A stretch of 64,000 nucleotides of DNA from Salibacter sp031581065. Its GTDB lineage: Bacteria; Bacteroidota; Bacteroidia; Flavobacteriales_G; Salibacteraceae. The stretch is taken from NCBI RefSeq assembly GCF_031581065.1, contig NZ_JAVLBN010000010.1:1-64000 (forward strand). Reading direction: 5' to 3'. Within the stretch, counting starts at the first letter, position 1. The number at the start of each line of letters is the position of its first letter. The notes beneath the pieces were generated by a model. The model searched no databases. It was not told where the DNA came from and was given only the letters and a program-made list of their open reading frames with translations. Below are positions 27,228 to 36,568 of this stretch, in pieces. Made by a program: the position numbers and the translations under genes.

Positions 27228-28262
27228 TTATAACAATGTGACCAAAAATTTAAGAGTATTGACGTTATCAGCATACTCCCATAATTTTGGGATTTGTGTT
27301 TCCCCAAAGTTAATACCTTCTTTTCCAACAACGCATTGTATCAACTCACTTTTTTGCTTTATTTCTTTTTCTACATCTTCTCTTTCTTTGTAAAAGTCAT
27401 AATACAACACGCCTACAGGTGATGACAGGGCTTCTTCATTTTTTCTCAAAATGAGAAAATTATTATCAAGTAACCCTTCTTCCTTATTCAATAGGTAAAT
27501 TGTGCGATTGTACTCGTAGTTATTCATGTACTTTGTGTTTTGCTGAACGAATCCAAAATCAACAATACTCTCAAAGAACTCGTCAAAATTGAATCCTTCA
27601 GGAACATAGACTTTTGAAATATTTCGGCATCCCAGTCCGTAGTATTGAAAAACATCCCTACCCAGTCTTTCCAGTTCCTCCTTTGATTCATTGCCTTCTA
27701 GTACAGCAACAGAATTTCGGTTCTTACGAATGATGTTAGGATACTTTCCAAAATAATGTTCAAAATAACGAGCTGAGTTATCGCTCCCGGTAGCAATAAT
27801 CGCATCGATTTGAGGAAGTCTGTCACCCGTAAAATGAATTCGCTCTTTAAATCGGGGTTCTATTTTAATGAGTAATTCACTCAGGTAAGGCAATAATAAC
27901 TTGTCTTTATGCGATAACTTCCCTGCAAAAGAATGTCCTGCAATCAATACAGAAAGCCAGTCGTGAAAGCCAACCATCGGGATATTACCTGCCATGATAG
28001 TTCCCACTACACGCTCACCGTTGTAATTCAGCATGTCAGAATACTCAGTTGTCCACTGCTCTAACTTATCTTCATTCAACAAATCAGCATTGTGGGCAAT
28101 AGCATCTCTTGTAAATCGTTCACTAAACCAGCCGTTTTGGTGATAGGCTCTGATCAATAAATCATTTAATGGATGCATACCATCACCTTCTGCTTTAGCG
28201 AGCTGTTTTTCCAACTCAGTCCCCAACTGGTCAAATGCCTTTATGCGCTCTTTTAAGTTCAT
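27228..28262 (-). CDS. LuxC-type acyl-CoA reductase
   Basis: The 344-residue protein belongs to the LuxC branch of the aldehyde dehydrogenase superfamily (VVGTIMAGNIPMVGFHDWLSVLIAGH, AIIATGSDNSARYFEHYFGKYPNIIRKNRNSVAVLEG, FQYYGLGCRNISKVYVPEGF). The Cys in GLGCRN fits the catalytic thiol. LuxC-type enzymes reduce activated fatty acyl groups to aldehydes; there is no luciferase or luxE nearby, so bioluminescence is not implied. It is divergent from the next gene, and serC follows, an arrangement often seen in Bacteroidota. Confidence 0.85.
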   Translation of the reverse strand: MNLKERIKAFDQLGTELEKQLAKAEGDGMHPLNDLLIRAYHQNGWFSERFTRDAIAHNADLLNEDKLEQWTTEYSDMLNYNGERVVGTIMAGNIPMVGFHDWLSVLIAGHSFAGKLSHKDKLLLPYLSELLIKIEPRFKERIHFTGDRLPQIDAIIATGSDNSARYFEHYFGKYPNIIRKNRNSVAVLEGNESKEELERLGRDVFQYYGLGCRNISKVYVPEGFNFDEFFESIVDFGFVQQNTKYMNNYEYNRTIYLLNKEEGLLDNNFLILRKNEEALSSPVGVLYYDFYKEREDVEKEIKQKSELIQCVVGKEGINFGETQIPKLWEYADNVNTLKFLVTLL

Positions 28263-28276
28263 TCAATATTTGGCTT

Positions 28277-28284
28277 TAATTTTG
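28277..28284 (+). promoter_or_regulatory. -7 box for the secreted protein gene at 28307
   Basis: TAATTTTG fits TAnnTTTG, 22 bases before the ATG, in the 44-base gap between divergent genes. Confidence 0.5.
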
Positions 28285-28306
28285 CAATTAAACGAAAAAA
28301 CGAATA

Positions 28307-29173
28307 ATGCGAATTACTCTTTTACTCTTTTTTCTTTTTGAAGCTTCACTGTTTTTCGGTCAGAGCCCAACCGAACTGGCCGCAAAGATAGCGCACTACA
28401 AATCAAAACAAGTTGAAGCTCAGTCTCAGTCGGGGACAATAAGTTACAACGATTCACTCGTTCGAGCTGTAAAACAGTTCCTCAATACTGAAGATAGCTA
28501 TGAAGTAAAGATCGAAACCAAATTTTTGGGAGACCTGCGTTCGCCTGATGATGAATTTAGAATCATAACATGGAACATTCCTGAGAGGCAAGGCTCTTTC
28601 ACCTATTTTGCTTTCATCCAATTTGAAGATGATCGGCCATGGGTTCAGCTACACGATGGATCTGACCAATACGAAAGCCGACCTCTTTACAAAACCATGA
28701 ATGCTGAAAACTGGTACGGGGCACTCTACTATGAAATCATTCCATTTAAAAGTTCAGGCAAAGAATATTACGCCCTGTTGGGTTGGGATGGCAACAGCAA
28801 TATGTCCAATAAAAAGGTAATTGAAATCGCTCATTTTGATAAAAAGGGCAAGCCCACTTTTGGAGCTCAGGTTTTTAGTGATGACAAACTCAAAAACAGA
28901 GTTGTATTTGAATTCAAAAAAGATGCTACACTATCATTGAGGTACCACGAGGATGATGAGCGCATTGTTTTCAACCACTTAGAACCACTAAATCCTGAGA
29001 TGGAAGGCATTTACTCTTTCTATGTGCCAAATTTGAATTTTGATGCCTATCAATTGAAAAAAGGAAAATGGGAATTCGTTGAAAATGTGGAAGTCATCAT
29101 GGAAACAAAAAGTATTTTCCACGACCCGAGAGGAAGAAAAGAACCGGTTAAAAAGCCCGGCAACCCAAAATAG
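28307..29173 (+). CDS. Conserved secreted protein, unknown function
   Basis: The 288-residue protein has a signal peptide (LLLFFLFEASLFFGQ) and a mainly beta mature part (FRIITWNIPERQGSFTYFAFIQFED, YYALLGWDGNSNMSNKKVIEIAHF, LSLRYHEDDERIVFNHLEP) and a basic, Pro-rich tail. I recognise no domain; similar unnamed secreted proteins occur beside serC in Bacteroidota. Two GGHTCTGACC copies lie at 28358-28367 (inside the signal peptide region, FGQS) and 28658-28667. Confidence 0.75.
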   Translation: MRITLLLFFLFEASLFFGQSPTELAAKIAHYKSKQVEAQSQSGTISYNDSLVRAVKQFLNTEDSYEVKIETKFLGDLRSPDDEFRIITWNIPERQGSFTYFAFIQFEDDRPWVQLHDGSDQYESRPLYKTMNAENWYGALYYEIIPFKSSGKEYYALLGWDGNSNMSNKKVIEIAHFDKKGKPTFGAQVFSDDKLKNRVVFEFKKDATLSLRYHEDDERIVFNHLEPLNPEMEGIYSFYVPNLNFDAYQLKKGKWEFVENVEVIMETKSIFHDPRGRKEPVKKPGNPK

Positions 29174-29257
29174 TTTGGTCACTATATTAAGAAATGGGTA
29201 ACATGTAGTCGAAAAAAGTTTGTTTATTTCGTAGTCACAAAAATAAATTCATTAAAA

Positions 29258-30322
29258 ATGGCTAAAGTTCACAATTTCAGTGCAGGTCCCTGCATTTTAC
29301 CACAAGAGGTTTTTAAAGAAGCATCACAAAGTGTCCTGGATTTTGACAACTTAGGACTCTCAATTCTCGAAATCAGCCATAGAAGTGAAAACTTCGTGCG
29401 AGTTATGGAAGAAGCGAGAGAGCTCGTAAAAGAGTTGCTCAACATCCCTAAAGGCTACACAGTTCTTTTCTTACAGGGTGGAGCGAGTACAGGATTTTTA
29501 ATGGCTCCTTACAACTTGCTTACTGAAAATGGAACTGCCGGTTACATGAATACCGGAACCTGGTCAACAAAAGCGATCAAGGAAGCAAAAAAGATGGGCA
29601 ATGTTGATGTCATAGTTTCCAGCGAAGATGAAAACTTCAAGTATATCCCAAAAGATATTCAGATCCCATCTGGCCTCGACTATGTTCACTACACGGCTAA
29701 CAACACGATTTACGGAACTCAGTACAAGAAACTACCACAAACTGATAATTTCCTCGTTTGTGATATGAGTTCTGACATTTTTAGCCGACCTGTAACAATC
29801 AACGCTTACGATATTATTTATGCAGGCGCTCAAAAAAATATTGGTCCGGCCGGAACAACAATGTACATCGTTAACGAAGAAGTTTTCAATAAAAGTGGTC
29901 GTGATATTCCTTCAATGCTCGACTTTGAAGTACACCACAAAAAAGACAGCATGTTCAATACGCCATCAGTATTTGCTGTTTATGCAACAATGCTCAACTT
30001 GCGTTACATGAAAGCAAATGGCGGTGTTGAAGCGATGAAGAAGAAAGCTCAGGAGCGTTCTGAAATGATCTATAATGAAATCGATGAAAATCCACTGTTT
30101 GAAGGTTATGCAAACAAGGAAGATCGCTCGAGCATGAACGCTACTTTCACATTGACTGATGAGAGTTACAAAGAGAAATTTGACAAGCTTTGGAAAGAAG
30201 CAAACATCAACGGTATCAAAGGGCATAGATCAGTTGGTGGTTACCGTGCTTCTATGTACAACGCACTTCCAATTGAAAGTGTTGAAGCTCTTGTCAATGT
30301 GATGAAAAAACTTAGAAGTTAA
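29258..30322 (+). CDS. serC: Phosphoserine aminotransferase
   Basis: The 354-residue PLP enzyme has the SerC blocks HNFSAGPCILPQEVF, LFLQGGASTGFLM, DMSSDIFSRP and the PLP lysine in YAGAQKNIGPAGTTMYIV, ending in GHRSVGGYRASMYNALP. It converts 3-phosphohydroxypyruvate to phosphoserine, and can also act in pyridoxal phosphate synthesis. serA follows 28 bases downstream in the same operon. Confidence 0.97.
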   Translation: MAKVHNFSAGPCILPQEVFKEASQSVLDFDNLGLSILEISHRSENFVRVMEEARELVKELLNIPKGYTVLFLQGGASTGFLMAPYNLLTENGTAGYMNTGTWSTKAIKEAKKMGNVDVIVSSEDENFKYIPKDIQIPSGLDYVHYTANNTIYGTQYKKLPQTDNFLVCDMSSDIFSRPVTINAYDIIYAGAQKNIGPAGTTMYIVNEEVFNKSGRDIPSMLDFEVHHKKDSMFNTPSVFAVYATMLNLRYMKANGGVEAMKKKAQERSEMIYNEIDENPLFEGYANKEDRSSMNATFTLTDESYKEKFDKLWKEANINGIKGHRSVGGYRASMYNALPIESVEALVNVMKKLRS

Positions 30323-30350
30323 TAACTCAAAACCCTTAATTGTATTACAC

Positions 30351-31304
30351 ATGAAAGTACTTGCTAATGACGGCATTTCGCCATCAGGACTGGAAAAGTT
30401 AGAACAAAACGGTTTTGAAGTAGATACGAATAAGCGCGAACAAGATGATCTTGTCGAAGCTATCAACAACGACAACTTTGGCGCTCTACTCGTTCGTAGC
30501 GCGACTAAAGTGCGCAAAGAACACATTGATGCATGTCCAAATTTAAAAGCCATCATCCGAGGTGGTGTGGGTATGGACAACATTGATGTTGAGTATGCCC
30601 GTGAAAAAGGAATATTCGTTTCCAATACACCGGCTGCTTCTTCGCAGGCAGTTGCTGAACTCACAATGGCTCACCTCTACTCTATCGCTCGCGGATTATT
30701 TGACAGTAACCGCAATATGCCTAAAACCGGAGGATCTGACTTTAAAAAGCTCAAGAAAAAATACGCTAAAGGTGTTGAGTTGAGAGGTAAAACAATTGGT
30801 ATTCTCGGTTTTGGTCGTATCGGTCAATATACTGCTAAATACGCTCTGGGAAATGGAATGAATGTAGTTGCTTTCAACCGTACTCCTAAAGAAGTAGAAA
30901 TCGATCTCGAATTACCAGGTATTGAAGCAAAGAAAACGATCAAAACAGTTTCGAAGGAGGAAGTTTTGAAACAGGCAGACTTCATCACGCTTCACGTTCC
31001 CGCTCAATCTGACGGGAACGCAGTGATTGGAAAAGCAGAATTTGACATGATGAAAGATGGCGCCTTTATCGTGAATACTGCAAGAGGCGGTGTTGTTGAT
31101 GAAGATGCTTTGATGAGTGCAATCGATAGCGGAAAAATAAAATATGCCGGTGTCGATGTGTTTGTCAACGAACCAACTCCCAGCGATAAAATACTCGCTC
31201 ACGAAGGAATCAGTTTGAGTCCGCACATTGGTGCAGCTACAGTTGAAGCTCAAGACAGGATCGGAATAGAAATCGCTGATCTGCTTATTGGCGAGTTTAA
31301 ATAA
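30351..31304 (+). CDS. serA: D-3-phosphoglycerate dehydrogenase (short form without ACT domain)
   Basis: The 317-residue 2-hydroxyacid dehydrogenase has the Rossmann motif IGILGFGRIGQYTAKYA, the signature FDMMKDGAFIVNTARGGVVDE and the catalytic His in LSPHIGAAT. Directly behind serC it almost certainly oxidises 3-phosphoglycerate, the first step of serine synthesis. It lacks the C-terminal ACT domain of long SerA, so feedback inhibition by serine through that domain is absent. A terminator follows. Confidence 0.92.
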   Translation: MKVLANDGISPSGLEKLEQNGFEVDTNKREQDDLVEAINNDNFGALLVRSATKVRKEHIDACPNLKAIIRGGVGMDNIDVEYAREKGIFVSNTPAASSQAVAELTMAHLYSIARGLFDSNRNMPKTGGSDFKKLKKKYAKGVELRGKTIGILGFGRIGQYTAKYALGNGMNVVAFNRTPKEVEIDLELPGIEAKKTIKTVSKEEVLKQADFITLHVPAQSDGNAVIGKAEFDMMKDGAFIVNTARGGVVDEDALMSAIDSGKIKYAGVDVFVNEPTPSDKILAHEGISLSPHIGAATVEAQDRIGIEIADLLIGEFK

Positions 31305-31323
31305 TCGTAAAATACTAATTGAA

Positions 31324-31360
31324 AAGGGGATTGATAATTTTATTGATCCCCTTATTCTAT
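31324..31360 (+). terminator. Terminator of serC-serA
   Basis: AAGGGGAT (31324-31331) pairs with ATCCCCTT (31346-31353), followed by a T-rich stretch. Confidence 0.75.
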
Positions 31361-31379
31361 TTTAACTACTGCAAAAAAC

Positions 31380-31387
31380 TACCTTTG
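31380..31387 (+). promoter_or_regulatory. -7 box for the transaldolase gene
   Basis: TACCTTTG matches TAnnTTTG, 44 bases before the ATG at 31432. Confidence 0.5.
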
Positions 31388-31431
31388 CAAAATATTGCAA
31401 AAAGCAGTCATAAAAATCAAAAAAGTATCAC

Positions 31432-32088
31432 ATGAAATTCTTCATTGACACAGCAAATCTTGATCAAATCAAAGAAGCACACGAACTGGGGGTACTCGAT
31501 GGTGTAACGACAAACCCTTCGCTGATGGCGAAAGAAGGCATTACCGGAGAGCAGAATATCATCGATCATTACGTGAAAATTTGCGAAATGGTTGACGGCC
31601 CCGTAAGTGCTGAAGTAATTTCTACAGACTTTGATGGCATCGTAAAGGAAGGAGAACGACTCGCTGAACTACATGATAATATTGTGGTTAAGGTTCCCAT
31701 GATCAAAGAAGGAATTAAAGCGATCAAGTATTTTTCAGAAAAAGGGATCAAGACAAATTGCACACTTGTTTTTTCTGCGGGTCAGGCACTGCTAGCCGCT
31801 AAAGCAGGAGCAACTTTTGTTTCGCCATTCATTGGAAGAATTGACGATATTTCATCTGACGGAATTGAATTGATCCACAAGATCAGATTGATTTACGATA
31901 ACTACATGTTTGATACTGAAATTCTGGCTGCCAGTGTTCGTCACACAATGCACGTAATCGAGTGTGCTGAGGCCGGGTCTGATATCATGACAGGGCCGCT
32001 TTCATCGATTACAGGCTTGTTAAAGCATCCATTAACCGATATCGGTCTGGAAAAATTCCTGGCTGATTACCGAAAAGGAAACAGCTAA
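31432..32088 (+). CDS. tal: Small transaldolase / fructose-6-phosphate aldolase (MipB/TalC type)
   Basis: The 218-residue TIM barrel begins KFFIDTANLDQIKEAHELGVLDGVTTNPSLMAKEG, has the Schiff-base lysine in NIVVKVPMIKEG and the block GIKTNCTLVFSAGQALLAAKAGATFVSPFIGR. The short length marks the TalC/FSA subfamily; most bacterial members with this sequence act as transaldolases in the pentose phosphate pathway. With rpe and fbaB it covers sugar-phosphate exchange. It appears monocistronic. Confidence 0.92.
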   Translation: MKFFIDTANLDQIKEAHELGVLDGVTTNPSLMAKEGITGEQNIIDHYVKICEMVDGPVSAEVISTDFDGIVKEGERLAELHDNIVVKVPMIKEGIKAIKYFSEKGIKTNCTLVFSAGQALLAAKAGATFVSPFIGRIDDISSDGIELIHKIRLIYDNYMFDTEILAASVRHTMHVIECAEAGSDIMTGPLSSITGLLKHPLTDIGLEKFLADYRKGNS

Positions 32089-32138
32089 ACAATAGTTATA
32101 TTTTTAGCGAAAAGCTTAATTTCACAGCAAAATAATTG

Positions 32139-32789
32139 ATGATGAAATCGTTTTCAATTACTGTGATATTGAGCTTTTTGCTTTTTGCAGCTTTTGGTCA
32201 GAACCAAAATAACACACCATTTATCGAAGATCCGGGTTATCATCCTGTTTATATCCTTAGCGACACGCATCGAATTAAGGGTGACACGATTAATGATCCC
32301 AATAATGCTCTCCACAGCTCATTGATTGAAAATGATACTGCTTTTCACGTAGTTTATCATTACGGCCGTTATCCGGGCATGATCTTTTTCAAAAAAAGAC
32401 CGCAATACATCGATCAAAAATGTGAGCTGGAAATTTATAAGTTCAATGGAGGAAGGCACGTGGGAATTACCCGTCAACTCAAGTATCAAAAAAACGATTC
32501 CATTGATATTGAAACCACAGCCTTTTATGTCCTGGATCCACACAACATGAAAATTGGAGGCTACTTTCCATATTCATACAAAGAAATTAGAAAGAAGGAT
32601 TCAACAATTATTTACAGCGAAGAAAGAGAAGTCTCCCATATCACAAAATATGCGCTTTTAAACGTCAGTGAAATCAAGTATCACCCGGCAAACAACAACG
32701 AAAGTTCTCCCGTATTTATCACTACAGGAAAACCCGGAAAATATTCCTATGCAAGAGGAAAATTCATGATATCAAAAAGATTCAAGTAA
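32139..32789 (+). CDS. Secreted protein of unknown function
   Basis: About 216 residues with a signal peptide (ITVILSFLLFAAFGQ) and a beta-rich mature part (FHVVYHYGRYPGMIFFKKRP, DIETTAFYVLDPHNMKIGGYFPYSYKEIRKK). The start may be the ATG at 32139 or the adjacent one at 32142; an upstream TTG is less likely. Its stop overlaps the next ATG (TAATG), so it is cotranslated with the Sua5/YciO gene. No domain was recognised. GGHTCTGACC occurs at 32196-32205, again at the FGQN signal cleavage site. Confidence 0.72.
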   Translation: MMKSFSITVILSFLLFAAFGQNQNNTPFIEDPGYHPVYILSDTHRIKGDTINDPNNALHSSLIENDTAFHVVYHYGRYPGMIFFKKRPQYIDQKCELEIYKFNGGRHVGITRQLKYQKNDSIDIETTAFYVLDPHNMKIGGYFPYSYKEIRKKDSTIIYSEEREVSHITKYALLNVSEIKYHPANNNESSPVFITTGKPGKYSYARGKFMISKRFK

Positions 32790-33418
32790 TGGCTGCTGAA
32801 AAAATTCGCATCAATCCTGATAACGTCAATGCAAGTGAGATTGACCGCGTTGTATCCATTCTAAAAAATGGAGGTGTCATAGTTTATCCTACAGATACAG
32901 TTTACGGAATAGGCTGTGACATTACCAATAAAAAAGCTGTAGAAAAAGTAGCACGCCTAAAGGGTGTAAAAGCCAAAGAAGCTAAATTCGCGATGATCTT
33001 CCACGACCTCAGTCATCTTTCAGAATACACCAAGCCACTTGACAACACAACCTTCAGGTTGATGAAGAAAGCTCTGCCGGGACCTTTCACCTTTATACTT
33101 GAAGCAAACAATCAGGTTCCGAAGATTTTCGCAAACAAGAAAAAGGAAGTTGGTATTCGAATACCCGATCATGAAATTCCAAGAGAAATTGTTCGCGTAC
33201 TGGGAAACCCAATTGTGACAACATCAGTTCACGATGATGATGAAATAGTTGAATATACTACAGATCCCGATGATGTTTACGAACAATTCAAAAACCTTGT
33301 TGATGCAGTTGTAGATGGCGGATTTGGAAATAATATTCCGTCTACAATAGTTGACTGCACCGGTGATAGTTTAGAAATTATTAGACAGGGAATGGGCGAA
33401 ATCGAGGATTTGAATTAA
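32789..33418 (+). CDS. Sua5/YciO/YrdC family protein (threonylcarbamoyl-AMP synthase-like)
   Basis: The 209-residue YrdC-fold protein has GGVIVYPTDTVYGIGCDITNKKAVEKVARLKGV, LPGPFTFILEA and VGIRIPDHEIPREIV. It would make threonylcarbamoyl-AMP for the t6A37 modification of tRNA, or be the YciO paralogue whose role is less clear; the motif FAMIFHDLSHL after KAKEAKF fits YciO-like members. Start overlaps the preceding stop. It converges with the transglycosylase gene with a 4-base overlap. Confidence 0.88.
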   Translation: MAAEKIRINPDNVNASEIDRVVSILKNGGVIVYPTDTVYGIGCDITNKKAVEKVARLKGVKAKEAKFAMIFHDLSHLSEYTKPLDNTTFRLMKKALPGPFTFILEANNQVPKIFANKKKEVGIRIPDHEIPREIVRVLGNPIVTTSVHDDDEIVEYTTDPDDVYEQFKNLVDAVVDGGFGNNIPSTIVDCTGDSLEIIRQGMGEIEDLN

Positions 33419-34386
33419 CCCCTCTTATTCGAATCGAGCATCAATTTTGACATTGCCGATTCCTCAGGTAACTTGATGTCATAAGACTTACCTGCTCTAT
33501 TTCTCAAATAGCTCTGTCTCAACCACGGATTCAAATTTTTTAAAACCTTGTAGTTGATACCCTTATCTTTTGCGAAAGCTGCAAAATCATCAACTGACGT
33601 GTCAATTTTTACAATTTCGGTTTTAATAGGTTCCCACAAATGCTCATCCCTGTATTGAAAACCGTATTTACTGGGATGATCCAATATTTCTTTGGCAGCT
33701 AAAATTCTGAATACATAGCGAGCAGTTTCAGTATTGAGCAACAAATCGTAATAGTTTGAGGCTTTTTGTCTTTCTAATTGATGCTCCAATCCGTTTTGCC
33801 CCATATTGTAAGAAGCTGCTGCCAATGTCCATGTACCAAACTTTTCTTTCGCTTCTTTCAGGTATTTACAAGCTGCTTCAGTCGCTTTTTCAACATGATA
33901 ACGCTCATCAACTTCATCGTTTATTTCCAACCCGTACTCACGACCAGAACCTTCCATGAATTGCCAAAAACCTGTTGCTCCGGCCGGTGATACAACCTGT
34001 GTAAGTCCGCTCTCGATCAGAGCCAGATATTTAAAATCCTCAGGCACACCGTTTTCTTTGAGAATTGGTTCAATAACAGGGAACCACTTATTTGAGCGTT
34101 TCAGATAAAGAAGTGTATTCGACTGCCAGTACGTATTGACGTGTAATTCACGATCGAGCTTTTCACTCACATCACTCAACTGCAATGGAACTACTTCTCC
34201 GGCAAAACTCAGGTTCTGAGGGAGGTTAAGCGAGTAAATTTTATAGTCGCGATTGAAGTAGTCCTGGTAAGTTCGTTCATTTTCAGCTTTGCTATCGGTT
34301 TTAGCAGATGTAAAAAACTCAGCTACTCCGGCACCAACAATAATCAACGAAAAAATAGCTATTAAACTTGCGTTACTTCTTTTCAT
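33415..34386 (-). CDS. MltD-like lytic transglycosylase
   Basis: About 323 residues. One N-terminal membrane/signal segment (NASLIAIFSLIIVGAGVAEFF) precedes a family 1 SLT domain with the catalytic Glu in YLALIESGLTQVVSPAGATGFWQFMEGSGREYGL, NMGQNG and TARYVFRILAAKEI. A C-terminal segment resembles a LysM-like cell-wall domain (FAAFAKDKGINYKVLKNLNPWL). It cleaves peptidoglycan glycan strands. ATG 34386 is chosen because the longer start adds 24 basic residues that overlap rfbC; with this start the overlap with rfbC is 14 bases. Confidence 0.88.
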   Translation of the reverse strand: MKRSNASLIAIFSLIIVGAGVAEFFTSAKTDSKAENERTYQDYFNRDYKIYSLNLPQNLSFAGEVVPLQLSDVSEKLDRELHVNTYWQSNTLLYLKRSNKWFPVIEPILKENGVPEDFKYLALIESGLTQVVSPAGATGFWQFMEGSGREYGLEINDEVDERYHVEKATEAACKYLKEAKEKFGTWTLAAASYNMGQNGLEHQLERQKASNYYDLLLNTETARYVFRILAAKEILDHPSKYGFQYRDEHLWEPIKTEIVKIDTSVDDFAAFAKDKGINYKVLKNLNPWLRQSYLRNRAGKSYDIKLPEESAMSKLMLDSNKRG

Positions 34387-34930
34387 ATTCAAACGGACTC
34401 TCAAATAATTTAAAATCTTCATTCTTTTTATCCTTCTCTGATAAAATGGGGTTTTCAACTTTCCAGTCGATGTTTAAGTCAGGATCGTTATACATGATTC
34501 CCCCTTCATGGCTCGGACTGTAATAATCAGAACACTTATAAGCAAAAACCGTGTTATCCTCTAACGTTACAAACCCATGTGCAAAACCAACAGGAATGTA
34601 TAGCTGATACTGATTTGTAGCATTTAATTCTACACCAAAAGTTTTTCCATAAGTGGGAGATCCTACACGAATATCGAGAGCCACATCATAAACAGCTCCT
34701 GAAATTACTCTAACCAATTTTGCCTGAGCAAATTCACCTGTTTGAAAGTGTAATCCTCTAAGCACATTTTTTTGCGATAGGCTTTGGTTGTCCTGAACAA
34801 ACTCATCCTTTATTCCTACGCTCTCAAAAGTCTTTTTGTTATAAGACTCAAAAAAATAGCCTCTGTGATCACCAAAAATTTTTGGCTTGAGTAATTTTAA
34901 CCCTTCAATTGGCTCATCTATAATTTCCAT
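34373..34930 (-). CDS. rfbC: dTDP-4-dehydrorhamnose 3,5-epimerase
   Basis: The 185-residue cupin enzyme has FGDHRGYFFESYN, NVLRGLHFQTGEFAQAKLVRVISGAVYDVALDIR and QLYIPVGFAHGF. The His and Asp of the epimerase active site are in LHFQ and LDIR. It makes dTDP-4-keto-L-rhamnose for surface polysaccharides. The other rfb genes (rfbA, B, D) are not in this window. It overlaps the transglycosylase gene by 14 bases and should share its transcript. Confidence 0.95.
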   Translation of the reverse strand: MEIIDEPIEGLKLLKPKIFGDHRGYFFESYNKKTFESVGIKDEFVQDNQSLSQKNVLRGLHFQTGEFAQAKLVRVISGAVYDVALDIRVGSPTYGKTFGVELNATNQYQLYIPVGFAHGFVTLEDNTVFAYKCSDYYSPSHEGGIMYNDPDLNIDWKVENPILSEKDKKNEDFKLFESPFEYEKK

Positions 34931-34988
34931 TGACTAAACTTGCAGTAAATTTTGCCGAAGATAAAACATCGACCTTTCCTCAAGAATA

Positions 34989-36566
34989 ATGAAATCAGAT
35001 TTTGTAAATAGCAGTTTGTGGAAAGCAATTAAAAAGAACGCCCACCTGATACTGGTACTGGGAGTTGTCATTTTAATCTTTTCAGAACACAACCTGGAAA
35101 ACGAATTCCATCGTTTACCTCAAGGTCCGCATGCATGGCGACAAGCAGATTGCCTGAGCTTTGCGAATAGGTTCTACCACGACAACAACTCTATTTTTGA
35201 GCCGGCTGTAATGAATCTTGGTGAACCCGGTACAGGAAAGGTAGCCGGTGAGTTTCCTATTCTCAATTACACTGCAGCTCAAATTTGGAAAATTACCGGT
35301 GTTGAAGAAGGCTACTACCGAATAATGAATTTCTCTATCTTTTTGCTTGGACTCTTTTTTCTCGCAGACTTAGTAAAAAAACTAACAAGCAACTTTTTGG
35401 CGGGTCCGGCAATGGGGCTTCTTTTAGCCTGCTCCCCCATCATCATTTACTATGGTTTTAATTTTCTTGCTGATGTCCCGGCATTAGGGTTGCAACTCAT
35501 AACACTGTGGGCCGGATGGCACTATTTTAAATTCAGGAAACGAAAACACCTCGTTATCTTTTTGATAGTGGGTTTGCTGGTCGGACTCATCAAAGCGAGC
35601 GGAATGATGGCTTTTTTGGCAGTACTGGGAGCTTTCTTTTTTTCGAATCTCAGCACCGTCAAATGGAACGTAAAAAACTGGCTAAAACCGATGTGGCTCT
35701 ATATTGGGCTTCTGACCGTAATTGCAATTCAAGCTTCCTGGTATATTTATGCAGATGCCTACAGTAGAGCTGAACCTCTTCATGAAGCAGAGTTTTTCCT
35801 CGTTGGTCTTCTTCCTATTTGGGAAATGGATGCCGAATGGATTAACCGAAACATCGATACTGCGATAACTCTTTGGGGAAAGCACTACTACAATATTTGG
35901 GTACTTTACGTTTCGGCATTTTTGTTAGTGATGAATTTCATTTTCATTAAAAGAGTCCCACTTTTTTGGCGATATGTTCAATCGTTTGTGCTCCTTGGAG
36001 TCATTGCTTTTTTCATCCTTTTCTTCCAGCCATTAGCACATCATGATTATTATTTACTCAACTGCTATATTCTCTTTCCAGTTACCTGGATTACGAGTTT
36101 ACTCATTTTAAAGAGTTTTGGTGTTTACGAAAAACCCGCTGTATGGACCGGAGCAATCGCACTAACGATTTTTGCAATGGGTAATATCGAATATGCCAAA
36201 GAGCAGTATAATAGCAGGTACATGTTTTGGCGAAACGCTAAATACAGAGATCAATTCAGCAGGCTTGAAGGATTAGAACCAATCCTAAGAGAAAAGGGAA
36301 TCAAGAGAACTGACCCTTTTATCGTTCCAAATGACATGAGCATTCAAATCAGTTTGTATTATTTGAACCAACTCGGTTACCAGGGTTTTCAAATCAAAAA
36401 AGATCCTGAGAATATGCGCTACTGGATTGAGAAAGGTGCTCAATACGCTGTAGCCATGAGTGAAGAAGAAGTGAAAAGCGATTACTTTGTTCCATTCACC
36501 AAAGACACTGTGCTTGTCAAAAACAATGTTTATATTGTTGAACTTATTGATAAAAATGAGCTCTGA
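34989..36566 (+). CDS. ArnT/PMT-like integral membrane glycosyltransferase
   Basis: The 525-residue protein has about ten hydrophobic segments and the first-loop motif EFHRLPQGPHAWRQADCLSFANRFY, typical of GT-C enzymes of the GT39/ArnT class, with the acidic residues near EFHR and RQAD. These enzymes use polyprenyl-phosphate sugars as donors on the periplasmic side. Substrate is unknown; rfbC nearby suggests a surface-glycan context. It is followed 3 bases later by a small lipoprotein gene. Confidence 0.82.
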   Translation: MKSDFVNSSLWKAIKKNAHLILVLGVVILIFSEHNLENEFHRLPQGPHAWRQADCLSFANRFYHDNNSIFEPAVMNLGEPGTGKVAGEFPILNYTAAQIWKITGVEEGYYRIMNFSIFLLGLFFLADLVKKLTSNFLAGPAMGLLLACSPIIIYYGFNFLADVPALGLQLITLWAGWHYFKFRKRKHLVIFLIVGLLVGLIKASGMMAFLAVLGAFFFSNLSTVKWNVKNWLKPMWLYIGLLTVIAIQASWYIYADAYSRAEPLHEAEFFLVGLLPIWEMDAEWINRNIDTAITLWGKHYYNIWVLYVSAFLLVMNFIFIKRVPLFWRYVQSFVLLGVIAFFILFFQPLAHHDYYLLNCYILFPVTWITSLLILKSFGVYEKPAVWTGAIALTIFAMGNIEYAKEQYNSRYMFWRNAKYRDQFSRLEGLEPILREKGIKRTDPFIVPNDMSIQISLYYLNQLGYQGFQIKKDPENMRYWIEKGAQYAVAMSEEEVKSDYFVPFTKDTVLVKNNVYIVELIDKNEL

Positions 36567-36568
36567 CT

